Positions 25,515 to 35,597 are shown, counted from the first letter of the stretch. The stretch: 64,000 nucleotides of DNA from G963663315 sp963668255 (GCA_965116595.1 OZ220708.1:744001-808000); one strand, 5' to 3'. Notes: a model not told the origin generated them from the sequence alone. Numbers and translations are program-made.

Positions 25515-27261
25515 ATGGCGCCTTATACTCCAGCATCCCTTTCAATCCGAACATTGAGAACCATTATCCTTGCCGGACTGCTCGTCGCGCTCCTGGGCTG
25601 CCAGACGACCCGGAAAGACATACAGGAAGACGAAATCGGAGCGACTGATACAGAACTGCTCTATAACGTAATCGTGGCGCACATTGCGGCGCAAAGAGAT
25701 CAACCTGAAACCGCGCTGGAATACCTCTCCCGGGCAGCCTTGGCAATGGCCGGAACGCCGTCTGATCACCGAGTCCATCGAGATTGCCATTGCCAACCAG
25801 AAATATCAAAAGGCGGTCGACCTTGCTCAATTACTGGATACTCTGGAACCCGATGATTATCTGATCACCCTCTCTGTCGCCAAAGCAAAATTTCGTCTTG
25901 GTGAGATTGAATCCGGCCTTGACCTGCTTGCTGACCTGATCAGAAGATGCAACCAGAATCATGGTTATATTTTTCAGGCTATTGCCTCATTGCTCATCTC
26001 GGAAGAGAATGTTGCCTTGTTCGCCCAATTCCAGAGATTGGTCGAAACCCGTTCTGACAACCCGGGATTCCAGATGACGGCTGCTTTCGTCGCCTCAAAG
26101 CAGAATCAGCCGGACCGGTACGTCGAACAACTGAACAAGGTACTCGCACTCGAACCTGACTGGGAATTTCCTGCTATCCTGATCCTGATGCAACTCAGTT
26201 ATGGCAGCAGTGATGTTGCTGCTGCTGCCGGAGAAAATGAAACTGCAGCAGACAGATTTGTCAGCAGGTATGCAATTGAACACCTGGAAGCTCATCCTGA
26301 ACAAATACAGTTCCGCCTGCAGTTTGCACGCCACCTGATCCAGAATGGCGACCTCGATTCCGCTCTTGATCAGTTAAACATCACGCTCGATAAAAATCCG
26401 GATTCATTGGACGCACTTTATGCGGCAGGAGTCGTCTATTTTGAAAAGGATGATCTGGTCAACTCAAGGGAATTATTTGTCCGCTGCCTGAATCTGGACC
26501 CGGGTAACAATCAAGCACGAATATATCTTTCTGACATCGAATACAGGCAAGAAAATTATGTTGCCGCATCAAACTACCTGTATGGCGTCACCTCACAGCA
26601 ATATTATCTGGACGCACAGATCAGACTGGCAATCATTGTCGCGAAACGGTATGAAGTGGAATCGGGGGTCAGGCACCTTCAACAAATTGATGTAGTGTCC
26701 GATGAAGACAGAATCCGCCTGATATTGCAACAGGATTTACTACTAAGGGAATATGACCGGTATGAAAGATCAAAACAAGTGCTGGACAGGGGTTTGAAAC
26801 GATTCCCCGATCATCCTGACCTGCTCTACAACCGTGGTCTGGTGACCGCAAAATTAGACCTGCTTGAATTACACGAGCAGGACATGCGCAAGTTGATTGA
26901 AATCGAACCGGACAACGCCCACGCCTATAACGCTTATGGATATACCCTTGCTGACAAGACCGACCGCCTTGAAGAGGCGATGGCCCTGATTACAAAGGCA
27001 AATGCCCTGCTGCCGGATAATCCATTCATCCTCGACAGCTTGGGCTGGGTTCATTTTCGACTGGGCAACAACAGCAAGGCAATCGATTATCTTCTGCTCG
27101 CACTGGGTGCACTTCAGGACGCAGAAATCGCCGCGCACCTCGGTGAAGTATTGTGGGTCACCGGAAACAGAGAGGAAGCGCGTAAAATCTGGGACAAAGG
27201 GATTGAATGGGAACCCGAGAACGGAGTTCTGAAACAAACCATTGAACGACTCTCGCACTAA
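25515..27261 (+). pseudogene. TPR-repeat outer-membrane lipoprotein gene with a single-base frameshift
   Basis: The 5' part (ATG 25515) encodes a lipoprotein signal with lipobox LLGC followed by QTTRKDIQ, and then one TPR-like helix (QPETALEYLSRAALAMA). At GGCCGG (25748-25753) the frame is lost: that frame ends at 25856, while the rest continues from LITESIEIAIANQKYQKAVD in the +1 frame to 27261. Removing one C at 25750/25751 restores AMAERRLITESI. The remaining ~500 residues hold several TPR units (for example RFPDHPDLLYNRGLVTAKLD and HAYNAYGYTLADKTDRLEEA). Intact homologues sit next to lolB and are large TPR lipoproteins. This may be a real frameshift or a base-call error. The gene overlaps lolB by 20 bp. 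Confidence 0.75.
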
Positions 27262-27925
27262 CACCCGAATTCCCGGATTATTCGCAATCGTTTTGATTGT
27301 CATTCTGGCTGGTTGTACGACAATACCAGAACACAAACCGGTATCGGAAGAGCAGCTTCAGCAGCTCTGGCATCAACATCAGTCAATCAATGCTCAAATT
27401 TCGAGTTGGTCGTTGAAGAGCAAAATAGGTGTCAAGACCGGAAAGAAGGGAGGCTCTGCTACATTAAACTGGTCGTATGCGCCCGCTGACCAGAACATCG
27501 AATTATACGGCCCATTTGGTGGCGGCCGGATTCTCATTGATGCGTCCGCGACTTCGGCCACGCTGAGGGATGCCGGAGGACATGTGATTAATGGTGACTC
27601 CCCTGAACAGGTTCTCTATGAACAACTGGGTTGGCATATCCCTTTTGATGAATTGGAGATGTGGTCCCGCGGGCTACCGGGTGAGGGTGCGAGAAATTTA
27701 AAAATCAATGGTTCCGGACGCTTGCTGAGTTTCAATCAGGGGATCTGGCATGTTGAATACGATCAATATCGCTCAATTCAGAAGTTCACATTACCGTGGA
27801 GATTTACGATCTCTTCGCTGCCCGGAGAAGTCGAATTTTTTGACGATAATGGTAATTACCTTGGGGATGAGTTAAAGGTCAAGGTTATTCTGAAGCGCTG
27901 GTGGGACATCAAGTCGAATCAATAG
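27242..27925 (+). CDS. lolB: Outer-membrane lipoprotein receptor
   Basis: A 227-residue lipoprotein. The TTG start at 27242 gives a signal peptide with lipobox ILAGC, so the mature protein begins at the cysteine. Family blocks include SSWSLKSKIGVKTGKKGGSA, NIELYGPFGGGRILI and an exposed loop near LPWRFTISSLPGEVEFFDD. LolB takes lipoproteins from LolA and inserts them in the outer membrane. The gene overlaps the TPR gene and is followed by ispE two bases later, the conserved lolB-ispE-prs order. Confidence 0.9.
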   Translation: MNDSRTNTRIPGLFAIVLIVILAGCTTIPEHKPVSEEQLQQLWHQHQSINAQISSWSLKSKIGVKTGKKGGSATLNWSYAPADQNIELYGPFGGGRILIDASATSATLRDAGGHVINGDSPEQVLYEQLGWHIPFDELEMWSRGLPGEGARNLKINGSGRLLSFNQGIWHVEYDQYRSIQKFTLPWRFTISSLPGEVEFFDDNGNYLGDELKVKVILKRWWDIKSNQ

Positions 27926-27927
27926 TG

Positions 27928-28773
27928 ATGCCCGGAAACAATCCCGATTCTCTGGTTTTACAGTCGCATGCAAAGATAAACCTGTTTTTGCATGTGACGG
28001 GGAAACGCGACGATGGTTACCATGAACTGGAAACCGTATTCCAGTTCCTTGATTACCGGGATTTATTGAGATTCGAGTTGACCGGTGAGCCAGGAATAGT
28101 CCGAATTGACGATCATCCTTATCTCCTGCCTCAATCCGACCTGATTATCCGTTCAGCCGAACTGTTGACTTCGACCCTGGGTTTGAAAAACCCTGCCGGG
28201 GTCAAAGTGACTCTGACCAAAGTGATACCACCCGGTTCAGGCATGGGAGGAGGCAGCTCGAATGCGGCAACCACACTGCTTGCATTGAACAGGTTGTGGA
28301 ATCTGCATCTGACCCGGCCTGAACTTCAGTCGTTGGCGAAACAGTTGGGCGCCGACGTGCCGGTTTTCATCTACGGACATTCTTGCTGGGCCACAGGAAT
28401 CGGCGATGAGTTTGAAAGATTCGACCCTGAGGAACACTGGTACTGTATTTGTGTTCCTGAAGTGCTTGCCTCCACTGAGGTGGTTTTTCGCCACCCCGAC
28501 CTTTGCCGCAATCACCCGCCTGTTTCAAAGCTCGAATTTCGCCAGGGTAAGGTCTGCAATGACCTGGAAGCCGTATCCAGAAGCCTGTACCCCGAAATAG
28601 AAGAATCCCTTGAATTGCTGAATCAGTACGGTCAGGCCAGAATGAACGGCAGTGGCGCTTCAGTTTTTCTGCAATGCGAATCCGAGGTCATCGCAAGACA
28701 AATCCGGGACAGGATGCCTGACCACCTCCATTGCATAGTGGCCCGTAGCCTGAACAATATCCGTGACTGCTGA
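27928..28773 (+). CDS. ispE: 4-diphosphocytidyl-2-C-methyl-D-erythritol kinase
   Basis: A 281-residue GHMP kinase in the non-mevalonate isoprenoid pathway. It has HAKINLFLHVTGKRDDGYHE at the N-terminus, the ATP-binding PPGSGMGGGSSNAA, and GADVPVFIYGHSCWATGIG. ATG 27928 is two bases after lolB; an in-frame start at 27901 would overlap lolB. The C-terminal MNGSGASVFLQ motif is intact. Confidence 0.95.
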   Translation: MPGNNPDSLVLQSHAKINLFLHVTGKRDDGYHELETVFQFLDYRDLLRFELTGEPGIVRIDDHPYLLPQSDLIIRSAELLTSTLGLKNPAGVKVTLTKVIPPGSGMGGGSSNAATTLLALNRLWNLHLTRPELQSLAKQLGADVPVFIYGHSCWATGIGDEFERFDPEEHWYCICVPEVLASTEVVFRHPDLCRNHPPVSKLEFRQGKVCNDLEAVSRSLYPEIEESLELLNQYGQARMNGSGASVFLQCESEVIARQIRDRMPDHLHCIVARSLNNIRDC

Positions 28774-28778
28774 ACGGA

Positions 28779-29735
28779 TCAGAATCTTTCTCCGAGATTA
28801 TGCCTGGCTGCATAAAGCGCTATGAAGTCATAGGCGATAAACGCACCGAGCAACGAGGTAATCTCTGCGTGGTCGTAGGGAGGAGAAACTTCGACCAGGT
28901 CCATTCCCACCAGGTTCAGTCCTCTCAAACTGCGAAGAATCTGTAATGCCTGGGCTGAACTCAACCCCCCGCAGACCGGCGTACCCGTACCCGGAGCAAA
29001 AGCCGGGTCAACACAATCAATATCAAAAGTCAGGTAGGTTTTCCTGTTGTTGAGGATTTTCCTGATCTGTTTGACCAGGGCCTCGACACCATTGGCATGA
29101 ACCCAGTCGGCATCAAAAATATTGAAGCCGAGGGGCTCATCATTGGTCGTTCTTATTCCTACCTGGACAGATTCTTCAGGGATGACCAGGCCTTCCTTTA
29201 CAGCGTGGAAGAACATCGTGCCATGGTCTATCCGGCCGTCTTCATCATCCCAGGTATCGGTATGGGCATCAAAATGCAATAACGAAACCGGACCATGCTT
29301 CTTGACGTGTGCACGCAATGTCGGCAACGTAATGAAATGATCACCGCCAAGAGACAGCACCGCCGTATCCGTATCCAGTATCGATTCAATATGAGCCTGA
29401 ATCTGATCGGGCACGGTTTCAGGGCGACCATGATCAAACAGGCAATCTCCATAATCCACTATTTTCAGCAACTCCATCGCATCAAATTCCCAGGGCCAGT
29501 TCCGTTGCCAGGCGACTTCCGTAGATGCCGACCGAATTCCTCGCGGACCGAAACGCGTACCTGGACGATGAGTCGTCGAAGTATCAAACGGAATCCCTGT
29601 TATCGCAAGTTCTGCATTGCGAAGATCCTTGGAGTATTTGCGCCGGGCAAAGCTCAATACCCCGGAATAATTCGGTTCCGGGTTGACACTACTGAGGGAA
29701 TCAGCAGTAATTGCCTGATCGATATAATTCGCCAT
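28779..29735 (-). CDS. Agmatinase-family ureohydrolase
   Basis: A 318-residue ureohydrolase with every metal ligand conserved: GGDHF, the DAHTD motif within LLHFDAHTDTWDD, and DIDCVDPAFAPGTGTP. The TTHRPGTRFGPRGIRSAS region is typical of SpeB-like agmatinases. It should hydrolyse agmatine or a related guanidino compound to urea plus an amine, normally with manganese. It converges on ispE. It is clearly distinct from the paired ureohydrolases at 37-39 kb. Guanidinobutyrase or guanidinopropionase activity is possible. Confidence 0.87.
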   Translation of the reverse strand: MANYIDQAITADSLSSVNPEPNYSGVLSFARRKYSKDLRNAELAITGIPFDTSTTHRPGTRFGPRGIRSASTEVAWQRNWPWEFDAMELLKIVDYGDCLFDHGRPETVPDQIQAHIESILDTDTAVLSLGGDHFITLPTLRAHVKKHGPVSLLHFDAHTDTWDDEDGRIDHGTMFFHAVKEGLVIPEESVQVGIRTTNDEPLGFNIFDADWVHANGVEALVKQIRKILNNRKTYLTFDIDCVDPAFAPGTGTPVCGGLSSAQALQILRSLRGLNLVGMDLVEVSPPYDHAEITSLLGAFIAYDFIALYAARHNLGERF

Positions 29736-29836
29736 CCCGATTGTCTACAGTAAATTGAGTCCGGGAGTCTATCAGGACAAGTTTGTCAAATCGAGTTTTA
29801 TCGTTTGATTTATCGTGTTTGTTCGCTACTAATCGA

Positions 29837-29865
29837 TTGACACTCACTGACTTGGCAATCACAAT
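29837..29865 (+). promoter_or_regulatory. Possible promoter upstream of tRNA-Gln and prs
   Basis: TTGACA (29837-29842) lies 17 bp from CACAAT (29860-29865), which matches 4 of 6 of the -10 consensus. A perfect TATAAT also occurs at 29908-29913 without a good -35. Either could drive the tRNA-Gln-prs transcript. Confidence 0.35.
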
Positions 29866-29972
29866 ACACCGATTTTTTTCGAGGCAACTTTTCAGGGAGA
29901 ACCCGGTTATAATCACGCCGAATGGAAATTAGTGTAATTCCCAAACCTGAAGATTCAACGATTCACTGAAAT

Positions 29973-30049
29973 TGGGGTGTAGCCAAGTGGCCCAAGGCAC
30001 CAGGTTTTGATCCTGGCATTCGGAGGTTCGAATCCTCCCACCCCAGCCA
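29973..30049 (+). tRNA. tRNA-Gln (anticodon TTG)
   Basis: A 77-nt cloverleaf with encoded CCA. The acceptor stem TGGGGTG pairs with CACCCCA. The anticodon stem CCAGG/CCTGG encloses the loop TTTTGAT, giving anticodon TTG. The T arm GGAGG-TTCGAAT-CCTCC is intact. It lies between ispE and prs, a conserved gammaproteobacterial position. Confidence 0.96.
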
Positions 30050-30076
30050 GAACAGTAAAAATCAGTAAATAAAACT

Positions 30077-31030
30077 ATGGTATCACCAGAAAATTTGACG
30101 CTCTTCTCTGGCAACGCCAATCCCGAGTTGGCGACTCAGATTGCCGAGATACTTGGCGTGTCGCCAGGCAGGATCATGGTCGGACGATTCAGCGATGGAG
30201 AAATCAATGTCGAAGTAATGGAGAACGTCCGTGGCAGCGATGTATTTGTCGTTCAACCAACCTGTGCGCCGGGCAATGACAACCTGATGGAATTGCTGGT
30301 GATGATGGATGCGATAAAACGTTCTTCCGCCGGCAGGATTACCGCTGTGATCCCCTATTTCGGCTATGCCCGGCAAGACCGCAGGCCACGCACTGCCCGG
30401 GTCGCCATTTCCGCCAAGCTGGTGGCTGAAATGATCGGTGTTGCGGGAGCGGACCGGATACTTACCATGGACCTGCATGCTGACCAGATCCAAGGGTATT
30501 TCGATATCCCTACGGACAATATTTATGGTTCGCCGGTTTTGATGGGTGAACTGTGGCGCAAACGACTGCCCAATCCGATTATTGTTTCTCCGGATGTCGG
30601 GGGTGTTGTACGCGCCCGGGCAATGGCCAAGCAACTTGGCACCGGTCTCGCCATTATTGACAAACGACGACCCAAATCCAACGAAGCCAAGGTCATGCAT
30701 ATCATCGGTGATGTATCGGGCCACTCATGCATTCTGATCGATGATATGGTCGATACTGCGAATACCCTTTGTGAAGCAGCCCGTGCATTGAAGGAAGATG
30801 GTGCGATCAAGGTGCTCGCGAGTTGTACCCATCCAGTGTTGTCAGGTCAGGCAATCGATCGAATCATGGATTCAGAAATCAATGAATTGTTAGTGACAAA
30901 TTCGATACCGCTGAGCAAGCAGGCACAGGAATGCACAAAAATTACTCAACTGAGTGTGGCCAAGCTACTGGCCGAGTCGATTCGGCGCATTGCCACGGGT
31001 GACTCGATCAGCAACCTTTTTATAGATTAA
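30077..31030 (+). CDS. prs: Ribose-phosphate pyrophosphokinase
   Basis: A 317-residue PRPP synthetase. It shows the ATP region YARQDRRPRTAR, the DLHADQIQGYFDIPTDN block and the PRPP-binding loop LIDDMVDTANTL. It makes PRPP for nucleotide, histidine, tryptophan and NAD synthesis. It is followed by rplY, pth and ychF in the conserved order. Confidence 0.97.
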   Translation: MVSPENLTLFSGNANPELATQIAEILGVSPGRIMVGRFSDGEINVEVMENVRGSDVFVVQPTCAPGNDNLMELLVMMDAIKRSSAGRITAVIPYFGYARQDRRPRTARVAISAKLVAEMIGVAGADRILTMDLHADQIQGYFDIPTDNIYGSPVLMGELWRKRLPNPIIVSPDVGGVVRARAMAKQLGTGLAIIDKRRPKSNEAKVMHIIGDVSGHSCILIDDMVDTANTLCEAARALKEDGAIKVLASCTHPVLSGQAIDRIMDSEINELLVTNSIPLSKQAQECTKITQLSVAKLLAESIRRIATGDSISNLFID

Positions 31031-31053
31031 TCAATTAAATCAAGAGTAGAAAA

Positions 31054-31713
31054 ATGGCAGATCAATTTGAACTTACTGCAAGAATTCGCGCACGCTCGGG
31101 CACAAACCTGGTACGGCGTTTGCGTCGTGAAGGAGATGTTCCCGCAGTACTGTATGGTGGTGGAAAACCTAACCTCAGCATTGCAGTCAACCACGATGTA
31201 CTGTACCACAGTCTGGAAAAAGAAGAGTTTCACTCTGCTATCATCATCATCAATACGGATGGCAAGAAGGAGCAGGTGATTCTTCGTGATGTGCAACGTC
31301 ATCCTCACAAGATCACTGTCCTGCATGCGGATTTCCAGCGTGTCGACGAAGACAAGCCGCTGACCATGTCATTACCGATTCACTTTATCGGTGAAGAAGA
31401 GTGTGTGGGCGTCAAAACCGGTGGCGTAATCAGTCACTTGATGAACGACGTTGAAGTTTCATGTCTGCCAAAGGATTTACCCGGAAATATTGAACTGGAC
31501 CTGACCCACCTTGGTTTGCACGAATCGCTGCATCTTTCGGATATCAAACTGCCGGAAGGGGTCAATATTACTACCCTGATGCACGACGAAAGTCACGAGC
31601 ATGACCATGCGGTGGTATCTGTGACAGCACGACGGGTTGGAGTCGAATCAACCGAAGAGGACATGGCTGATGAGACTGCAACAGATGATGAAGAAAACGT
31701 TGCTGACAATTAG
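31054..31713 (+). CDS. rplY: 50S ribosomal protein L25/general stress protein Ctc
   Basis: A 219-residue two-domain (CTC-type) L25 that binds 5S rRNA. The N-terminal L25 domain includes VPAVLYGGGKPNLSIAV; the C-terminal TL5-like domain carries LPIHFIGEEECVGVKTGG. The tail is acidic (TEEDMADETATDDEENVADN), common in this family. It lies 23 bp after prs. A small CGGGT/ACCCG hairpin follows in the gap before pth. Confidence 0.95.
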   Translation: MADQFELTARIRARSGTNLVRRLRREGDVPAVLYGGGKPNLSIAVNHDVLYHSLEKEEFHSAIIIINTDGKKEQVILRDVQRHPHKITVLHADFQRVDEDKPLTMSLPIHFIGEEECVGVKTGGVISHLMNDVEVSCLPKDLPGNIELDLTHLGLHESLHLSDIKLPEGVNITTLMHDESHEHDHAVVSVTARRVGVESTEEDMADETATDDEENVADN

Positions 31714-31766
31714 AGTGACTGATCCTGTAAATCTGCCCGGTTCCGGGTAAATGTAACCCGATTAAT

Positions 31767-32366
31767 GTGAAGCCCACTGGAATAGCTCTGATAGCGGGGC
31801 TGGGAAACCCGGGAAGTCAGTACGCCGCAACCCGACATAATGTCGGGTTTTGGTTTATGGATCGTCTGCAACTGAGATATCCGATAAACTTTTCGTCAAA
31901 TAAAAAATTCAAGGCGAAGACAGGCGAGTTCAGACATCAGAACGAAGTGGTTCGTGCGGTTGCACCCAGCACATTCATGAACCTGAGTGGTGAGTCAATT
32001 GCGCCCATGGCATCGTTTTATCGAATCGAACCGGAACAAATACTGGTCATCCACGATGATCTCGATTTTGATCCGGGCGTGGTGCGATTCAAAGCAGGGG
32101 GAGGACATGGTTGCCACAACGGCCTTCGTAATATTGCCGACAGGCTCGGTTCCGGTAACTTCCCGAGAATTCGCATTGGCATAGGTCATCCGGGCATTCA
32201 TCGCGACGTATCAAATTATGTACTGACCAGGCCTCCATTGGCTGAGGTCCGTAAAATTGAAGATGCCATCGACAGGGCGGTCGCAGTCATGCCGGAAGTT
32301 CTGGCCGGGAATTACCAGCAGGCGATGAATACGCTCCACCGGGATTCACCAGGCCCCGAACAATAA
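31767..32366 (+). CDS. pth: Peptidyl-tRNA hydrolase
   Basis: A 199-residue enzyme that releases tRNA from peptidyl-tRNA. It starts at GTG 31767 and shows LIAGLGNPGSQYAATRHNVG, with the catalytic histidine in TRHNVG, then the APSTFMNLSGES block and the GGGHGCHNGLRN motif. It ends one base before ychF. Confidence 0.96.
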   Translation: MKPTGIALIAGLGNPGSQYAATRHNVGFWFMDRLQLRYPINFSSNKKFKAKTGEFRHQNEVVRAVAPSTFMNLSGESIAPMASFYRIEPEQILVIHDDLDFDPGVVRFKAGGGHGCHNGLRNIADRLGSGNFPRIRIGIGHPGIHRDVSNYVLTRPPLAEVRKIEDAIDRAVAVMPEVLAGNYQQAMNTLHRDSPGPEQ

Positions 32367-32367
32367 C

Positions 32368-33462
32368 ATGGGCATTAAATGCGGCATTGTGGGGTTGCCG
32401 AATGTAGGCAAATCCACATTATTCAATGCGCTGACAGGTTCCAGCCAGGCCCAGACTGAAAATTATGCCTTTTGCACGATTGACCCCAATGTCGGTATAG
32501 TTGAAGTACCCGATTCCAGACTGGGTAAACTGGCGGCAATCATTCAACCTCAAAAGGTCATTCCGACGACTGTGGAATTTGTAGATATCGCTGGACTGGT
32601 AGCGGGCGCTTCACAGGGAGAGGGTCTGGGTAATCGCTTTCTTGCCCATATTCGGGAAGTGGATGCGATCGTTCATGTCGTACGCGCTTTTGAAGACGAC
32701 AATATCACGCATGTGTCGAATCAGGTTGATCCAGAATCAGATATCGAGACGATCAATACAGAATTGATACTGGCTGACATCCAGACCGCCGATAAGGCCA
32801 TTGGGCGTGCTGAAAAAGCAGGCAAATCCGGTAACAAGGAACAAATCGCACTTGCGAAGTTGCTCAATACGGTAAGGGAACATCTGGATGATGGCGCCAG
32901 AATCAGTTCAATCAACCTGACCCCTTCAGCGCAACAAGCCCTGAAACCGTGCTGTTTCCTGACTGGCAAACCGGTCCTTTACATAGCCAATGTCGGTGAC
33001 ATCGGTTACGACTGCAATCCCCATCTGCCTGCCATCAGGCAGTTGGCGGAAAGTGAATCGGCACAAATGGTCGTGATATCCGCTTCGCTTGAACAGGAAC
33101 TGACCGAATTGGTTGAAGAGGATATAGCGCCGTTTCTCGAAGAGATGGGGCTGCAGGAACCCGGATTGAATCGCGTCATTCGCTCCACTTACGCCTTGTT
33201 GGGTTTACAGACTTTCTTTACCACAGGCCCCAGGGAAGTGCGGGCATGGACCACTGCAACCGGCGCCACTGCCGCTCAGTCGGCAGGCGTCATCCACAGC
33301 GACTTCGAACGGGGCTTTATATGTGCGGAAACGATCGCCTGGGATGACTATATCCGATACGATGGAATGCAGGGGGCGAAAGAAGCGGGCAGACTCAGAC
33401 TCGAGGGAAGAAATTATATCGTCCGGGATGGCGACGTCATACATTTTCGATTTAACGTATGA
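32368..33462 (+). CDS. ychF: Redox-regulated ATPase YchF
   Basis: A 364-residue Obg-family P-loop protein. It has the G1 motif GLPNVGKSTLFNALTG, the FVDIAGLVAGASQGEGLG switch region and a C-terminal TGS domain ending RDGDVIHFRFNV. YchF prefers ATP over GTP and binds ribosomes. It overlaps the following VWA gene by four bases (ATGA). Confidence 0.97.
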   Translation: MGIKCGIVGLPNVGKSTLFNALTGSSQAQTENYAFCTIDPNVGIVEVPDSRLGKLAAIIQPQKVIPTTVEFVDIAGLVAGASQGEGLGNRFLAHIREVDAIVHVVRAFEDDNITHVSNQVDPESDIETINTELILADIQTADKAIGRAEKAGKSGNKEQIALAKLLNTVREHLDDGARISSINLTPSAQQALKPCCFLTGKPVLYIANVGDIGYDCNPHLPAIRQLAESESAQMVVISASLEQELTELVEEDIAPFLEEMGLQEPGLNRVIRSTYALLGLQTFFTTGPREVRAWTTATGATAAQSAGVIHSDFERGFICAETIAWDDYIRYDGMQGAKEAGRLRLEGRNYIVRDGDVIHFRFNV

Positions 33463-35579
33463 ATCAGCTTGGCTACGAAAAACTTGAAACCCTGCTCGAT
33501 GAGTATCTTGACCCGGTACTATCATCCCGCCGAACCTCTGAAGAACCGGTACGGGGCCTGCTCCCGCTTTCCCGACCTCACCAGGATTTCGCACTGCACT
33601 GGACAGATGTAATCCGAAAATCCAATGCCGAAATGGCTTATCAGTTCGTACAAAGGGTTCCAATGGCGCTTAAATTGATGGATACCGAGGGAACGCGCCA
33701 ATGGCTTCTGCACGCCATGGACATTTATGACAAGGAAGGCTTGTATCCCGGCAGTGCGGTACTGGAGAAAATTGAGTCTTTCGCACAGGAGTTTCGCCTC
33801 AATCATATCACTGTGAACCTGGAGCAGATACGGGGAATTCTTGAAACGATCGTATGCGGACTTTCTGGACGAACACTTAATATTGAGCCCGGTAACAGCG
33901 TCTTTACTGACACTGAAACACTCTATCTTCCGGCAGCGCTGAATTACTTCAACCAGCGTGAGGATAATTACCGGTTATATAAAATCATGGCGGTTCACTT
34001 GTGGGCGCAGACATGGTTCGGCACATTCAGACGCCCTTCCCCCGACTCTCCCCATCTCGGCCAGATACTGAATGAGTTCCCTGACAGCGGACGCGCCCTG
34101 AAATTATTCAATATACTCGAATCCTGGCGGCTTAATGCCTATTTGGAACGGGAGCTGCCCGGACTTGCCAGGGAAATGGTTCAACTGCATCCGGTAGCCG
34201 TTCCCAGGGACGCCACCTGGAAAAAGATTATCTCCAGGCTGTCGCAACCCGATGCCACCGTGTATCAAACCCTGGAAGCCACCGCTCAACTTTATGAACT
34301 GCAACTCCCCTGGCCGGAGCCGTTTGTATATCAGGGCGGGTTGAATCCCGATGCCGCGGAACTGACTATCGAACAGCGCATGAAAGCAGAAAGAGCCAAA
34401 TTGCAATTAAGTCTGGATGAACTCCTGGAATCGATTCTCAATGAACAAAATTCTGATTCAGACCCGTTCCAGGCCGAAGGCTCGCAGTTCGATGTTGAAG
34501 TCGATGAGCAGGGCAACCCTCAAGTCACACTTGATGGAGAACCGCTCGACACACCACCAGACATCGAGAACCTGTTGACCTCCATGTTCCAGGATTTTGA
34601 TGACGTTCCGGATGACTGGCTGACTCCAGCCGGAGATGGTAACTATGACGACAGAAGCAAGCCGACCAACAGCGCCGAAGACGTCTGGAAAGGCACCTAT
34701 CACAAAGAGGGCGCCTTTCTGTACGACGAATGGGATTTCCGTCGGCAGACCTATCGCAAAAACTGGTGTGTGCTGCGCGAATTGAAAACCCATCCACACT
34801 ACGATGATTTCGCAGAAAGAACCCTGGAACGCCACATTCATCTGGTTGCGGATATAAGAAAACATTTTGAAGCCCTGCGTGGCGAAGACAGGATTCTCAA
34901 GGCGCAATCCGCTGGAGATGATATCGATCTGGATGCCCTGGTCACCGCACACGCAGACAGGCTTACAGGCGTTGAAATGACTGACCGGGTATATGCCCAG
35001 ATGAAAAAACAGGAAAGGGATCTGGCTGTAATATTCATGGTGGATGTCAGCGGATCAACCAAGGGATGGATCAACGATGCAGAAAGAGAAAGCCTGATCC
35101 TGCTTTGCCAGGCACTGGAAATTCTGGGAGATCAGTACGCCATTTATGGATTCTCCGGGATGACTCGCAATCGATGTGAAGTCTATGAAATCAAGACCTT
35201 CGGTCAGAGCTATGACAGGGAAGTACGTGCCCGGATCAGCGGCTTGAGGCCCCAGGATTACACTCGGATGGGAGTAGTGATTCGCCATCTCACCCGAATC
35301 CTCAATAATGTGGAAGCGCGTACCCGGATTCTGATCACATTGTCAGATGGCAAACCGGATGATTATGATGGATATCGTGGAGACTATGGAATCGAGGACA
35401 CCCGCCAGGCGCTGCTCGAAGCGCGCCATACCGGCATTCATCCATTTTGCATTACCATCGATACCGAAGCCAGCGATTACCTGCCCCACATGTATGGCCA
35501 CGCCAGCTTCGTTGTGGTTGATGAAGTCCGTAAACTCCCCCTCAAGGTGGCAGACATATATCGGAAACTGACTACCTGA
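33459..35579 (+). CDS. NorD/CbbO-like von Willebrand factor A protein
   Basis: A 706-residue cytosolic protein. The N-terminal ~450 residues are the helical NorD/CbbO-type region (YNYFNQREDNYRLYK-like block at about 155-175); the C-terminal ~180 residues form a VWA domain with MIDAS motif DVSGS and a later SDGKPDDYDGYRGDYG. NorD and CbbO proteins work with MoxR-type AAA+ ATPases (NorQ, CbbQ) to activate metalloenzymes or Rubisco. No CbbQ/NorQ gene is adjacent and neither Rubisco nor NO reductase is in the window, so the client is unknown. It is translationally coupled to ychF and ends just before the nickel-ureohydrolase locus. Confidence 0.8.
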   Translation: MNQLGYEKLETLLDEYLDPVLSSRRTSEEPVRGLLPLSRPHQDFALHWTDVIRKSNAEMAYQFVQRVPMALKLMDTEGTRQWLLHAMDIYDKEGLYPGSAVLEKIESFAQEFRLNHITVNLEQIRGILETIVCGLSGRTLNIEPGNSVFTDTETLYLPAALNYFNQREDNYRLYKIMAVHLWAQTWFGTFRRPSPDSPHLGQILNEFPDSGRALKLFNILESWRLNAYLERELPGLAREMVQLHPVAVPRDATWKKIISRLSQPDATVYQTLEATAQLYELQLPWPEPFVYQGGLNPDAAELTIEQRMKAERAKLQLSLDELLESILNEQNSDSDPFQAEGSQFDVEVDEQGNPQVTLDGEPLDTPPDIENLLTSMFQDFDDVPDDWLTPAGDGNYDDRSKPTNSAEDVWKGTYHKEGAFLYDEWDFRRQTYRKNWCVLRELKTHPHYDDFAERTLERHIHLVADIRKHFEALRGEDRILKAQSAGDDIDLDALVTAHADRLTGVEMTDRVYAQMKKQERDLAVIFMVDVSGSTKGWINDAERESLILLCQALEILGDQYAIYGFSGMTRNRCEVYEIKTFGQSYDREVRARISGLRPQDYTRMGVVIRHLTRILNNVEARTRILITLSDGKPDDYDGYRGDYGIEDTRQALLEARHTGIHPFCITIDTEASDYLPHMYGHASFVVVDEVRKLPLKVADIYRKLTT

Positions 35580-35597
35580 TTTCCCCCGGATTTGATC

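Noticed and set aside
28779..29735. The agmatinase-family gene as a third subunit of the nickel ureohydrolase system
   Set aside because: It has canonical agmatinase motifs and lies 6 kb away, on the other strand, beyond housekeeping genes, so a separate role is more likely.
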